This document shows positions 56,335 through 64,000 of a stretch of 64,000 nucleotides of DNA, in pieces (position 1 is the stretch's first letter; the number at the start of each line of letters is the position of its first letter). The notes under the pieces are model-generated. The model saw only the letters and a list, made by a program, of their open reading frames with translations, did not search any database and had not been told where the DNA came from. A program made the translations under genes and the position numbers. Source of the DNA: Streptosporangiaceae bacterium (GTDB taxonomy: Bacteria; Actinomycetota; Actinomycetes; Streptosporangiales; Streptosporangiaceae). The DNA lies in assembly GCA_019239975.1 (NCBI GenBank), contig JAFAZE010000070.1, positions 93,478 through 157,477 on the forward strand, read 5' to 3'.

Positions 56335-58548
56335 ATGCCCGCAGGCGGTGGCGACACCGTCATCGAAGCCGAACGCGACCATCTCCGCCGGTCCCGCGAA
56401 TTCCTCCGCCTGATGCGGGAGAACGTCCTGTCGCTGCGGGCTATGGGCGGCGACCGTGTGTCCGAGGAGTACCTCAAGGCCGAGCTGTACCACCGGGCGG
56501 AGGCGCTTCGCGACCTGCCGGACGCGCCGCTGTTCTTCGGCCGCCTCGACTACGCCGCCGACGGGGACTTCGGCGGCACCACCTTCCACATCGGCCGCCG
56601 CCACGTGCACGACCCGGACGGGTCACCGGTGGTGATCGACTGGCGTGCCCCCGTGTCCAGGCCGTTCTACCGGGCCAGCCGCGCCGACCCGATGGACCTG
56701 CGCCGGAGGCGGCGGTTCGGGTTCGCCGGAGGGGAACTCACCGCCTACGAGGACGAGCTGTTCACGGGTGAGGGTGCCGGCACGGAGACCACCGTCCGTT
56801 CCGTATCAAAATTGCTCATCGCCGAGATCGAGCGGCCGAGATCCGGTCCGATGCGGGACATCGTCGCCACCATCCAGCCTGACCAGGACGACATCGTGCG
56901 CGCCGGCGCCGCGCGGACCGTCTGCGTTCAGGGCGCGCCCGGCACCGGGAAGACCGCGGTCGGGCTGCACCGGGTGGCCTACCTGCTGTACGCGCACAAG
57001 GAGCAGGTGACGCGGCGCGGCGTGGTCGTCCTCGGGCCGAACCGGGCGTTCCTCTCCTATATCCGCAACGTGCTGCCGGCGCTCGGCGAGCTCGACGTGA
57101 CCCAGACGACGGTCGGCGACCTGGTCGCGTCGGTGCCGGTGCGCGGCACCGACTCGGAGGCGGCGGCCGTGGTCAAGGGCGACGCGCGGATGGCCGAGCT
57201 GCTGCGGCGCGCGCTGTGGGCCGGGCTGCGCGAGCCCGCCGCGGCTCTCGTGGTGCCGCGCGGGTCGCGGCGGTGGCGGGTGCCGGCCCACGAGCTGGCG
57301 GAGCTGGCCGCCGAGCTGCGGGCGCGCGGTGTGCGGTACGGCGCCGGGCGGGACCTACTGGCGCGCCGCATCGCGCACGTGGTCCTGACCCGGATGGAGG
57401 CCGCGGGGGAGACCTGCGACGACCGGACGCACGACGCGGTGCGGCGGTCGCGCCCGGTGCGCGACTGCGTGGACGCGATCTGGCCGAAGGCGGAGGCCAG
57501 GCGCCTGGTGTTCGGGCTGCTCTCGTCGCGCGAGACCATGGAGCGTTTCGCCGCCGGGCTGCTGGACGAGGCCGAGCAGGCGGCGATCGTGTGGTCGCCG
57601 CCGCCGCGCGGGCCGGGATCGGCGCGCTGGAGCCGGGCGGACCTGGTGCTGCTCGACGAGGCGCGCGACCTCATCGAGCGGACGCCGAGCCTCGCGCACA
57701 TCGTGGTGGACGAGGCGCAGGATCTGTCGCCGATGGAATGCCGCGCCATCGGCCGCCGGTGCTCCACCGGCGCGGCGACCGTGCTCGGCGACCTGGCCCA
57801 GGGCACCACGCCGTGGGCGGCCGGGTCGTGGCCGGTGCTGCTCGCGCACCTGGGCAAGCCGGACGCGGCGGTGCGCGAGCTCGGCGTGGGCTACCGGGTG
57901 CCCAGGCAGATCCTGGACTACGCCTCACGGCTGCTGCCGGCGATAGCGCCCGGGCTGCGGCCGGCGTCGTCGCTGCGCGAGGACCCCGGTGCGCTCGACG
58001 TGCTGCGGGTGCCCGGAAACGAGGTGAGCGCCCGGCTGGCGGCGGTGTGCGCGCAGGCGCTCACCGCGCCCGGGTCCATCGCGATCATCTGCGCGGACGC
58101 GCAGGGCGCGGGGGTGGCGCGAGCCCTGCGCGCGGGCGGCCTGGCGTGCAGCGTGCTCGACGGCGACCCCGGCCCTGGGGACACCCGGCTGACCGTGGTT
58201 CCGGTCACGCTGGCCAAAGGACTCGAGTTCGATCACGTCATCCTCGTCGAGCCCGCGCGGATCGCGGCCGGGGAGTCCTACGGCCTGCGGCGGCTGTACG
58301 TGGCGCTCACCCGCGCGGTGTCCCGGCTGACCGTGCTGCACTCCGAGCCGCTCCCCGTGCTTATCCGGGGGGCGCAGCCCCCGGAACCCCCCGCCCGCCG
58401 TGCTTATCCGGGGGCGCAGCCCCCCGAAACCCCCCGCCCGCCGTGCTTATCCGGGGGGCGCAGCCCCCCGAAACCCCCCGCCCGCTTCGGTCCTCGCCGT
58501 AGAATCACCCGGCCGGAGGGGCCGACGGCCCCTCGCGGAGCCGCGTGA
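56335..58548 (+). CDS. HelD/HelR-like RNA-polymerase-associated ATPase
   Basis: A 737-residue UvrD-like superfamily 1 protein. An N-terminal helical arm (EAERDHLRRSREFLRLMRENVL) precedes the ATPase; Walker A GAPGTGKT is at 200-207, Walker B HIVVDEAQDLS follows, and the C-terminal motifs TLAKGLEFDHVILV and RRLYVALTRAVSRL are intact. HelD proteins clear stalled RNA polymerase, and some (HelR) give rifamycin tolerance. Residues from about 674 to the end are translated from three tandem 43-bp DNA repeats and the composite repeat, so this tail is probably acquired and not functional in itself. Confidence 0.87.
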   Translation: MPAGGGDTVIEAERDHLRRSREFLRLMRENVLSLRAMGGDRVSEEYLKAELYHRAEALRDLPDAPLFFGRLDYAADGDFGGTTFHIGRRHVHDPDGSPVVIDWRAPVSRPFYRASRADPMDLRRRRRFGFAGGELTAYEDELFTGEGAGTETTVRSVSKLLIAEIERPRSGPMRDIVATIQPDQDDIVRAGAARTVCVQGAPGTGKTAVGLHRVAYLLYAHKEQVTRRGVVVLGPNRAFLSYIRNVLPALGELDVTQTTVGDLVASVPVRGTDSEAAAVVKGDARMAELLRRALWAGLREPAAALVVPRGSRRWRVPAHELAELAAELRARGVRYGAGRDLLARRIAHVVLTRMEAAGETCDDRTHDAVRRSRPVRDCVDAIWPKAEARRLVFGLLSSRETMERFAAGLLDEAEQAAIVWSPPPRGPGSARWSRADLVLLDEARDLIERTPSLAHIVVDEAQDLSPMECRAIGRRCSTGAATVLGDLAQGTTPWAAGSWPVLLAHLGKPDAAVRELGVGYRVPRQILDYASRLLPAIAPGLRPASSLREDPGALDVLRVPGNEVSARLAAVCAQALTAPGSIAIICADAQGAGVARALRAGGLACSVLDGDPGPGDTRLTVVPVTLAKGLEFDHVILVEPARIAAGESYGLRRLYVALTRAVSRLTVLHSEPLPVLIRGAQPPEPPARRAYPGAQPPETPRPPCLSGGRSPPKPPARFGPRRRITRPEGPTAPRGAA
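58355..58484 (+). repeat. three tandem 43-44-bp repeats in the helD 3' end
   Basis: Units 58355-58397, 58398-58440 and 58441-58484, each with CCGTGCTTATCCGGGG and a CCCCCCG stretch. As 43 is not a multiple of three, each is read in a different frame within the gene. Confidence 0.85.
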
Positions 58549-58570
58549 TCGCGGAGTGTGAGCCGCTTAC
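58449..58570 (+). repeat. composite two-hairpin dispersed repeat, copy B
   Basis: Module 1 (CCGGGGGGCGCAGCCCCCCG), CGCCGTAGAATC, module-2 hairpin GAGGGGCC-GAC-GGCCCCTC and GTGTGAGCCGC, in the same order as the minus strand of 11705-11823. It contains the helD stop codon. Confidence 0.75.
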
Positions 58571-58585
58571 TGCGGCTCACTCCGC
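58551..58585. terminator. terminator after helD
   Basis: GCGGAG-TGAGCCGC pairs with GCGGCTCACTCCGC across loop TTACT, with a two-base bulge. Another CGCGCCGT/ACGGCGCG hairpin follows at 58611-58634. Confidence 0.65.
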
Positions 58586-58784
58586 GCCACCCGCCGTAGC
58601 CTGCTGGGTTCGCGCCGTAACATCACACGGCGCGATGGCTGTTTTCGGTGAACCGCTCCTGGCGGCGCCGCGTTCTCTAGAATAGGGAAATGCCCCGGGG
58701 GAGGGGCGGAGTGTCTCGCCCTTAGATCTGGCCGAGTTTACCGGTGCGCGTTGCGCCGAAGTTGGCCGGACGGCATGCTGGAAG

Positions 58785-59138
58785 ATGTCGGCACTCTCAG
58801 CGCTGGCAGAACTTCGAAAAGTAACGATGGTGATAGCGGTGGAAGCCAAGCGAACCCGTGACCAGGCCCAGACTGTGTACCTCGAGAAACTGGCCGAGGA
58901 GCTGACGCATCGCGGACTGGAGGCGTGGCTGATGGCGCCGCCGGGGCGCGTGCCCAGTCTTTACGTGGTGAACCCCGCGGCCAGAGCGCTTGAAGAGAAC
59001 GTGTACGCGGGCTGCGGCAAGGACGGTCTGTGGTGGTTCTGGTGGTCCTGGGCCGAGCGCATCGCCGTAGCGGACGACCTTGACCTGGCCGCCGCCACGA
59101 TCGCGCGCGTACTGGCCTCCGTCCCCCGCGGCGAATAG
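58785..59138 (+). CDS. small conserved-looking protein of unknown function
   Basis: A 117-residue protein I do not recognise by name. VEAKRTRDQAQTVYLEKLAEELTHRGLEAWL is amphipathic helix, PSLYVVNPAARALEENVYAG a short strand-helix part, and GLWWFWWSWAERI is unusually Trp-rich. Codon use matches its neighbours. An ATG at 58827 is an alternative start. The pattern resembles small actinobacterial proteins co-occurring with two-component or DNA-binding genes, but I infer no function. Confidence 0.6.
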   Translation: MSALSALAELRKVTMVIAVEAKRTRDQAQTVYLEKLAEELTHRGLEAWLMAPPGRVPSLYVVNPAARALEENVYAGCGKDGLWWFWWSWAERIAVADDLDLAAATIARVLASVPRGE

Positions 59139-59272
59139 CGCCTCCGCCGCGCTTCCCCCGGCCCCCTGCGTCCCGCCCCCTCCCGCCGTTCGGCCCCGCG
59201 CCGCTCGGGTTCCGGCCGCCCGCCGCTGCGGCGCAGCTCTCACTTCCATGATGATTACGGAACGAGCGCGGG

Positions 59273-59734
59273 TCACTCGTGCGCGAACGCGCCGCGCGGG
59301 AAGCCGGGGAAAGCCGTGGTGGTGCCGCGCCAGTAAGCGGCTCGTTCCGCGGGAGGCTGCATGGCCAGGGCGCCGAAGGTGCGCAGCGACGTGTCCGGCA
59401 GCGCGACGAGTGCGAGGTAGGCGCGGGTGACGCCGTCTTCCATGTCCGCGGCGAGCGCCCTGGCGGACCGGGCATCGTGCACGGCGAACGGCAGTTCGTA
59501 GGCGGCGCTGGCGGCGACCGGGGTCGCGCCGAGGGAGGCGATCATCGCGGTCAGCGTGTCCCTGGCGTTCTGGTGCAGCGTCCAGTCGCGCAGCGCCGCG
59601 GCCCTCGCGGCGGCGGTGAGCTGCGCGCCGGCTACCCCGTATCCGTAGATCGCGGCGTGTTCGGCGGCCAGCGCGGCCTGCAGCGCCGCGACCGGTGCTC
59701 TGCCGGCCGAGGCCGGTCCTACGGCCGGCCTCAT
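59273..59734 (-). CDS. DUF4439 ferritin-like protein
   Basis: A 153-residue four-helix-bundle protein. AALQAALAAEHAAIYGYGVAGAQL has the Glu-His pattern of the ferritin-like fold and DWTLHQNARDTL the second helix; MEDGVTRAYLALVALP and a final conserved AAYWRG follow. M. tuberculosis has related genes (Rv2843-Rv2844 region) next to rimP, as here. It overlaps the upstream gene by four bases. Whether it binds iron is untested. Confidence 0.78.
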   Translation of the reverse strand: MRPAVGPASAGRAPVAALQAALAAEHAAIYGYGVAGAQLTAAARAAALRDWTLHQNARDTLTAMIASLGATPVAASAAYELPFAVHDARSARALAADMEDGVTRAYLALVALPDTSLRTFGALAMQPPAERAAYWRGTTTAFPGFPRGAFAHE

Positions 59735-60279
59735 GCGAGCCTCCGGTCGTCGAGCACCGTGACGTGTGTGGTCTCCGACGCCGCGATGCTCGCGAAAAGC
59801 TGCGCCAGGGGCCCGCTGACGGTGGCCAGGCGCCTGAGCTGGGCGGCGGACGCGGCCTGCTCCGCGTCACGCAGCAGCGCGACGGCCGCGGCCCTCGTGC
59901 CCGGGATCGCCGGGATGGCGCGCCCCGCCGCGCCTGAGCCGCCTGAGCCGCCTGAGCCGCCCGGGCTGGCCAGGCTGGCGGTCACCGCCGGTGACCCGCC
60001 CGGCGGCTCCGCCACCCGCGCGCGCAGCTGGGCGAGGTGGGCCTCGTGCTCGGCGAGCAGCGGGGTAAGCGCCGGCGCCAGCGTGGAATAAGCGGCCAGG
60101 GTCCGCTTGTATGCATGAACGAGGTTTCCTTCCGCCGCGATCGCGGCGAACAGCACGCGCACATCGCGGGAGAGCGGCGGCGGCCCGCTCAGCGGGTCGG
60201 GCCCCACGCACGCGTCGAGCGCGAGAAGCAGCGGCAGCGTCGTTGCCGACGCTGCGAGCACCTGGCGCCTGCGGAGCAT
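59731..60279 (-). CDS. putative Tat lipoprotein, partner of DUF4439 protein
   Basis: A 182-residue protein. The start MLRRRQVLAASATTLPLLLALDAC reads as a twin-arginine-like lipoprotein signal with Cys near 24. The mature part is helical, with FAAIAAEGNLVHAYKRTLAAY and EHEAHLAQLRARV, again of ferritin-like type, split by a Gly-Ser repeat (GSGGSGGSG) encoded by a short tandem repeat. ATG 60279 is chosen by the signal; 60297 is possible. Confidence 0.7.
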   Translation of the reverse strand: MLRRRQVLAASATTLPLLLALDACVGPDPLSGPPPLSRDVRVLFAAIAAEGNLVHAYKRTLAAYSTLAPALTPLLAEHEAHLAQLRARVAEPPGGSPAVTASLASPGGSGGSGGSGAAGRAIPAIPGTRAAAVALLRDAEQAASAAQLRRLATVSGPLAQLFASIAASETTHVTVLDDRRLA

Positions 60280-60425
60280 AGGCTCTAAGCATGCCACGGC
60301 ACGCCGGCTGGTCCGGCTCCGCGAGTTTGCGGATTCGCCGCCCGATCTGCGCGCAGATTCCGCGGCGGATAGGCTGGACCTGGGAGGATGAAAACAGGAG
60401 CCTGGCCGTGGACGAGGAGGTCAAG

Positions 60426-60941
60426 ATGCCCGGTGGCTCTCGCCTCGCCGTCGGTTCGGTGGATGAGAAGCGCCTGGCTGGCCTGATCCAGCCGGTGGTG
60501 GCCGCCGCGGGGATGGACCTGGAATCGGTGCGGGTGAGCACCGCGGGCCGCCGGCGGCTGCTGCGCGTGGTGGTGGACAGCGATCAGGGCGTGAGCCTCG
60601 ATGACGCCGCCCAGGTGAGCCACGCCGTCGCGGCCGAACTCGACGCCACGGACGTGATGGGGGACTTTCCTTATACGCTCGAGGTTTCCTCGCCCGGAGT
60701 GGACCGCCCGCTGACCGAGCCGAGGCACTGGCGGCGTGCCGCCGGGCGGCTGGTCCGGGTCCGGGTCCAGGGGGAGGGCCCGCTATCCGGCAGGGTCGTC
60801 GAGGCCGGCGGAGACGGCGTGACCCTGGAGGTGGACGGCGCCCGGCGTAGCTTCCCCTACACCGCGCTGGGGGCGGCCTCCATTCAGGTGGAGTTCGGGC
60901 GGCTGGACGCGGACCTTGGAGCTGGCGCCGATGGACATTGA
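60426..60941 (+). CDS. rimP: ribosome maturation factor RimP
   Basis: A 171-residue protein needed for 30S assembly. [45 protein letters not shown] and [30 protein letters not shown] are diagnostic. The ATG at 60426 has GAGGAGG five bases upstream; an earlier in-frame start would add 45 unrelated residues. It overlaps nusA by 11 bases, in the conserved rimP-nusA-ylxR-infB order. Confidence 0.93.
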   Translation: MPGGSRLAVGSVDEKRLAGLIQPVVAAAGMDLESVRVSTAGRRRLLRVVVDSDQGVSLDDAAQVSHAVAAELDATDVMGDFPYTLEVSSPGVDRPLTEPRHWRRAAGRLVRVRVQGEGPLSGRVVEAGGDGVTLEVDGARRSFPYTALGAASIQVEFGRLDADLGAGADGH

Positions 60942-62235
60942 CCTGAGCGTGCTGCGCAGCCTGGAAAGCGAGAAGGACATCTCGCTTGACATGGCCATCA
61001 AGGCGATCGAGGACGCGCTGCTCATGGCCTACCACAAGACCGACGGGGCGAGCCCCGCCGCGCGCGTGGAGATCGACAGGAAGAGCGGTCATGTCACGGT
61101 CTGGGCCCGCGAGCTCGGCGCGGACGGCGCGGTGCTGCGGGAGTATGACGACACGCCGGCCGGGTTCGGCAGGATCGCTGCCACGACGGCGCGCCAGGTG
61201 ATCCTGCAGCGCCTGCGCGACGTCGAGGACGAGGTGACGTTCGGGGAGTACGCCGGGCGCGAGGGCGACATCGTGGCGGGCGTGATCCAGCAGGGCAAGG
61301 ACCCGCGTACGGTGCTCGTGGACCTTGGCAAGATCGAGGCCGTGCTGCCGCTGGCGGAGCAGGTGCCGGGCGAGCACTACCTGCACGGCGAGCGCATCCG
61401 CTGCTACGTGTGGCGGGTCAGGAAGGGCCACCGCGGCCCGTCGGTCACGCTGTCGCGCACCCACCCGGACCTGGTGCGCAAGCTCTTCGCCCTGGAGGTT
61501 CCCGAGATCGCGAGCGGAGCGGTCGAGATCGTCGCCATCGCCCGCGAGGCCGGTCACCGCACCAAGATCGCGGTCCAGTCGCACCAGCAGGGCGTGAACG
61601 CCAAGGGCGCGTGCATCGGCCCGATGGGCAGCCGGGTACGCAACGTGATGGCGGAGCTGCACGGAGAGAAAATCGACATCGTGGACTACTCCGCCGACCC
61701 GGCGGGGTTCGTTGCCAACGCGCTGTCCCCGGCGAGGGTGACCCGTGTCGACGTGGTCGACGCCGCCGTCCGGGAGGCCCGGGTTATCGTGCCCGATTAC
61801 CAGCTCTCGCTGGCCATAGGCAAGGAGGGACAGAACGCCAGGCTCGCCGCCCGGCTCACCGGCTGGCGCATCGACATCAGGTCGGACGCCGCCGCCGACG
61901 ATGCCGGTGCCGCGCCGGGAACCACGGCCGCCGCGGCCAGCGGTCCCGCCGCGGCCGGAGGTCCTGCCCCGGCGAGCGATCCCGCTGCGGCCGGAGGTCC
62001 TGCCTCGGCTGGAGGTCCCGCTGCGGCTAGCGGTCCCGCCGCTGCCGGTGGCCCTGCCGCGGCCGGAGGTCCCGCCTCAGCAGGCGTGCCCGCTTCCGGC
62101 GGGTCCCCCGCAGCGGGCTCTCCCGCGGTCGGCGCGCCCGCCTCCGGGGGGCCGCCCCCGGCCGCCGGTGCCCGGCCGGCCAGCGCTTCGCGGGCCGGTG
62201 CCTCGCCAGGTGCCCGGGACGCGCGGACACGATAG
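60931..62235 (+). CDS. nusA: transcription termination/antitermination factor NusA
   Basis: A 434-residue protein. The N-terminal RNA-polymerase-binding domain, an S1 domain ([23 protein letters not shown]) and two KH domains ([18 protein letters not shown] and [19 protein letters not shown]) are complete. After about residue 317 comes a ~118-residue Ala/Gly/Pro/Ser tail, built in part from eight 18-bp units (GPAAAG type). ATG 60931 is preferred, with GGAG upstream. It overlaps rimP. Confidence 0.94.
   Translation: MDIDLSVLRSLESEKDISLDMAIKAIEDALLMAYHKTDGASPAARVEIDRKSGHVTVWARELGADGAVLREYDDTPAGFGRIAATTARQVILQRLRDVEDEVTFGEYAGREGDIVAGVIQQGKDPRTVLVDLGKIEAVLPLAEQVPGEHYLHGERIRCYVWRVRKGHRGPSVTLSRTHPDLVRKLFALEVPEIASGAVEIVAIAREAGHRTKIAVQSHQQGVNAKGACIGPMGSRVRNVMAELHGEKIDIVDYSADPAGFVANALSPARVTRVDVVDAAVREARVIVPDYQLSLAIGKEGQNARLAARLTGWRIDIRSDAAADDAGAAPGTTAAAASGPAAAGGPAPASDPAAAGGPASAGGPAAASGPAAAGGPAAAGGPASAGVPASGGSPAAGSPAVGAPASGGPPPAAGARPASASRAGASPGARDARTR
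61942..62085 (+). repeat. 18-bp tandem repeat in the nusA 3' end
   Basis: Eight units of the form GGTCCCGCCGCGGCCGGA with third-position variation, coding for six-residue G-P-A-x-A-G repeats. Confidence 0.85.
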
Positions 62236-62248
62236 ACTAATTCATGGA

Positions 62249-62542
62249 ATGACCGCGCGATCCGAGCAGCCGCTGCCCGGGAATTTTCCCATGCGGACAT
62301 GCGTCGGTTGCAAAGAGCGCGCGGCGAAGTCCAGCTTGCTTCGCCTGGTGGCGGTCGGGGGCGATCTAGTGCCTGACCCCAGGGCGAGGCTGCCTGGCCG
62401 GGGCGCGTACCTGCACCCAAGCCTGGCATGCCTCGAACTGGCGCAGCGACGCCGGGCGTTTTCGCGCGCGCTGCGCGCCGCGAGCCCGCTCAGCGCCGCC
62501 CCGGTGGCCGCATACCTTTCAGGCGCGGGCACCCTTGCATAA
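62249..62542 (+). CDS. ylxR: YlxR family RNA-binding protein
   Basis: A 97-residue DUF448 protein. MRTCVGCKERAAKSSLLRLVAVGGDLVPDP and GRGAYLHPSLACLELAQRRRAFSRAL are the family core. ATG 62249 gives the short N-terminal extension usual in actinobacteria; ATG 62291 is the alternative. It lies between nusA and infB in the standard operon and is thought to bind RNA or nucleoid factors. Confidence 0.88.
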   Translation: MTARSEQPLPGNFPMRTCVGCKERAAKSSLLRLVAVGGDLVPDPRARLPGRGAYLHPSLACLELAQRRRAFSRALRAASPLSAAPVAAYLSGAGTLA

Positions 62543-62751
62543 CATGGCTGACGGCGAGGAACGCGGAACGGGCGAAAACCGGTTACGCGAAAGACGGAAA
62601 CCTGTACGGAAAGCAGGTCCAGAAGCTGATGAGCGCTCGATGAGCACACGGCGATGAACAGCACAAGCTGAGGCCGGCCCGGAGCACCCTATGTCCCGGA
62701 CCGGCTGACGATCCGGGTAGATGGCCCGGGAGGGCCAGGTAGAGGAGCATA
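62543..62751 (+). other. infB leader region
   Basis: 209 bases with no supported gene. It contains purine-rich stretches, several stacked ATGA motifs near 62626-62660 and a GGCCGG...CCGGCC-type inverted repeat near 62670-62706. A short open frame at 62428-62643 runs over ylxR and shows no coding features. Confidence 0.5.
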
Positions 62752-64000
62752 GTGGCGAAGGTCCGGGTTTACGAACTCGCGAAGGAGTTCGGTGTAGAGA
62801 GCAAGGCCGTCATGGGCGAACTCGAGAAGATGGGCGAGTTCGTGCGGTCGGCGTCCTCGACGATCGAGGCGCCCGTGGTCCGACGGCTCAAGGAGGCGTT
62901 CGCCGGCGACTCGGCGAAGCAGGGCAGGCAGGGACAGCGGTCCCAGCAGGTTACGGACACGAGGCCCGCGCCGCCGGCGCGGCGCGAGACCGGTGCCGGT
63001 CCAGGCGTGGCCGGTCCAGGCGGTGCCGGTTCAGGCGGTGCCGGTTCGGGTGTGGCCGGTTCGGGCAACGGCCGCCCGGCCGACCGGGTGCCGGATGCCC
63101 CCGGTGTTCCGGCGGGCGGAGCGGCGCGGGTTCCCGGAGGCGGCCAGCCGGACAGTGCCCCCGGCGCGGGCGGCGGCCCCGCCCGGCCCGCAACCGGCGT
63201 TCCGTCCGTTCCGTCCGTTCCGTCCGCTCCGGGCACGCCTTCCGGCGGCGTCCCGGCCGGCCGGAACGCGGCGCCCGCCGAGGGAAGGGCGGCGCCGCGG
63301 CCAGCCCCGCCGCGTCCCGTACCGCCGGCCCCTGGCAGCGCGGCGGGCGGCGGCAGCACGGCGGGCGGCAGCACGGCGGGTGGGAGCGCGCCCGCGGCCG
63401 ACCGCGGAGCCCCCGCAGCCCCCGGTTCTGCCGCGCCGCGGCCCGGCGCTCCCTCGCCGCGGCCGCCGGTGTCCGGGCCGTCTGGCCCCAGGCCCTCGGC
63501 GCCGAGGCCGTCCGCACCCGGCGGCACGCGCGGCGGTTCGCAGGGCCCGGGCTCTCAGTCACCGCAGGGTACGCCGCGCCCCGGCGCTTCACGGCCGGGC
63601 AGCGCCAGGCCCGGCGTGCCGGGCCAGCGTGGCCCGGGGCGCCCCGGCCCGCGGCCGGGGAACAACCCGTTCAGCTCCACGGCGACCGGCATGGGCGCCA
63701 CCCAGCAAGGCAGGCCCGGCCCCGCCGGTCCCGGCGCCCCGCGCCCGGGCCAGGCGGGCCCGGGAGGCGCGCGCCCCGGCACCCGTGGCCCGGGCCGTCC
63801 GGGTGTGCCCGGCGCGCAGGGCGGTGCTGACGCGCCGCGTCCCGGCGGCCCGCGTCCGGGTGGCCCCAGGCCGAGCCCGATGAACATGCCGTCCCGGCCC
63901 GCCGCTCCCGGCGGGCGCGGCGGCACAGGGCCCGGCGGGCGCGGCGGCCCCGGCGGCGGCCGCCCAGGCGGTCCTGGTGGCGGCGCGGGAACGCGCCCGG
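62752..64000 (+). CDS. infB: translation initiation factor IF-2, N-terminal part (cut by window end)
   Basis: Open from GTG 62752, with GAGGAG four bases upstream, to the window end (416 codons). [39 protein letters not shown] is the IF2_N domain. The rest seen here is an Ala/Gly/Pro/Arg/Ser-rich linker of low complexity, as in actinobacterial IF-2; the GTP-binding domain lies beyond the window. Confidence 0.93.
   Translation, partial: MAKVRVYELAKEFGVESKAVMGELEKMGEFVRSASSTIEAPVVRRLKEAFAGDSAKQGRQGQRSQQVTDTRPAPPARRETGAGPGVAGPGGAGSGGAGSGVAGSGNGRPADRVPDAPGVPAGGAARVPGGGQPDSAPGAGGGPARPATGVPSVPSVPSAPGTPSGGVPAGRNAAPAEGRAAPRPAPPRPVPPAPGSAAGGGSTAGGSTAGGSAPAADRGAPAAPGSAAPRPGAPSPRPPVSGPSGPRPSAPRPSAPGGTRGGSQGPGSQSPQGTPRPGASRPGSARPGVPGQRGPGRPGPRPGNNPFSSTATGMGATQQGRPGPAGPGAPRPGQAGPGGARPGTRGPGRPGVPGAQGGADAPRPGGPRPGGPRPSPMNMPSRPAAPGGRGGTGPGGRGGPGGGRPGGPGGGAGTRP

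Noticed and set aside
62428..62643. Small gene between ylxR and infB
   Set aside because: It overlaps ylxR in another frame and its product shows no pattern; the region looks like an infB leader.

Overview
The window is very GC-rich with strong third-position G/C, many GTG starts and several starts that look leaderless. Gene content points to an actinobacterium, probably of the Streptosporangiales/Streptomycetales group: a FilP/Scy-like coiled coil, a ClpS-DUF2017-Mec-CysO-CysM cluster, DUF3039, DUF3618, DUF4439, a DUF4081-type GNAT and a HelD-like protein. No phage, transposase or CRISPR array is visible. This is a chromosomal core region with a few inserted blocks.

Layout. 0-13 kb: alpha/beta hydrolase, SDR, coiled-coil cytoskeletal protein, then the methylmalonyl/acyl-CoA block (mce, thiolase, meaB, MarR), an ECF sigma factor with a membrane-anchored propeller protein, a coenzyme-B12 mutase whose specificity residues are of the isobutyryl-CoA type, a Phd/PIN toxin-antitoxin pair and a thioredoxin-TPR protein. 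13-28 kb: MarR, malic enzyme, YqgE, DUF3039 and helicase, NAD salvage (pncA, pncB), clpS, DUF2017, mec, cysO, cysM, a large secreted protein, an Rv1339-like MBL hydrolase, rph, rdgB, a lipoprotein and a peroxiredoxin. This order largely follows M. tuberculosis Rv1330c-Rv1341. 29-38 kb: tRNA-Leu(UAG), an orphan binding protein, a LacI-regulated sugar ABC transporter, a DMFase-like lipoprotein, gcvH/gcvT and a PCD dehydratase. 39-45 kb: a secreted AlkP-fold protein and the dxr-rip1-ispG isoprenoid block. 45-52 kb: a DeoR regulator, a second ABC transporter and a secreted S33 peptidase, inserted between ispG and the GNAT that normally adjoins it. 53-60 kb: MarR, an unknown gene, ROK, HelD and ferritin-like proteins. 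60-64 kb: rimP-nusA-ylxR-infB, cut by the window end.

The less ordinary signals are two families of dispersed hairpin repeats (one inserted in frame in meaB and building the helD C-terminus), a DUF2017 gene whose stop is one base out of frame so that it stays open into cysO, a CysO whose Gly-Gly is followed by five extra residues next to its JAMM peptidase, two perfect 20-bp palindromic operators, and AACGTT-centred LacI-type sites at both sugar-transporter loci.
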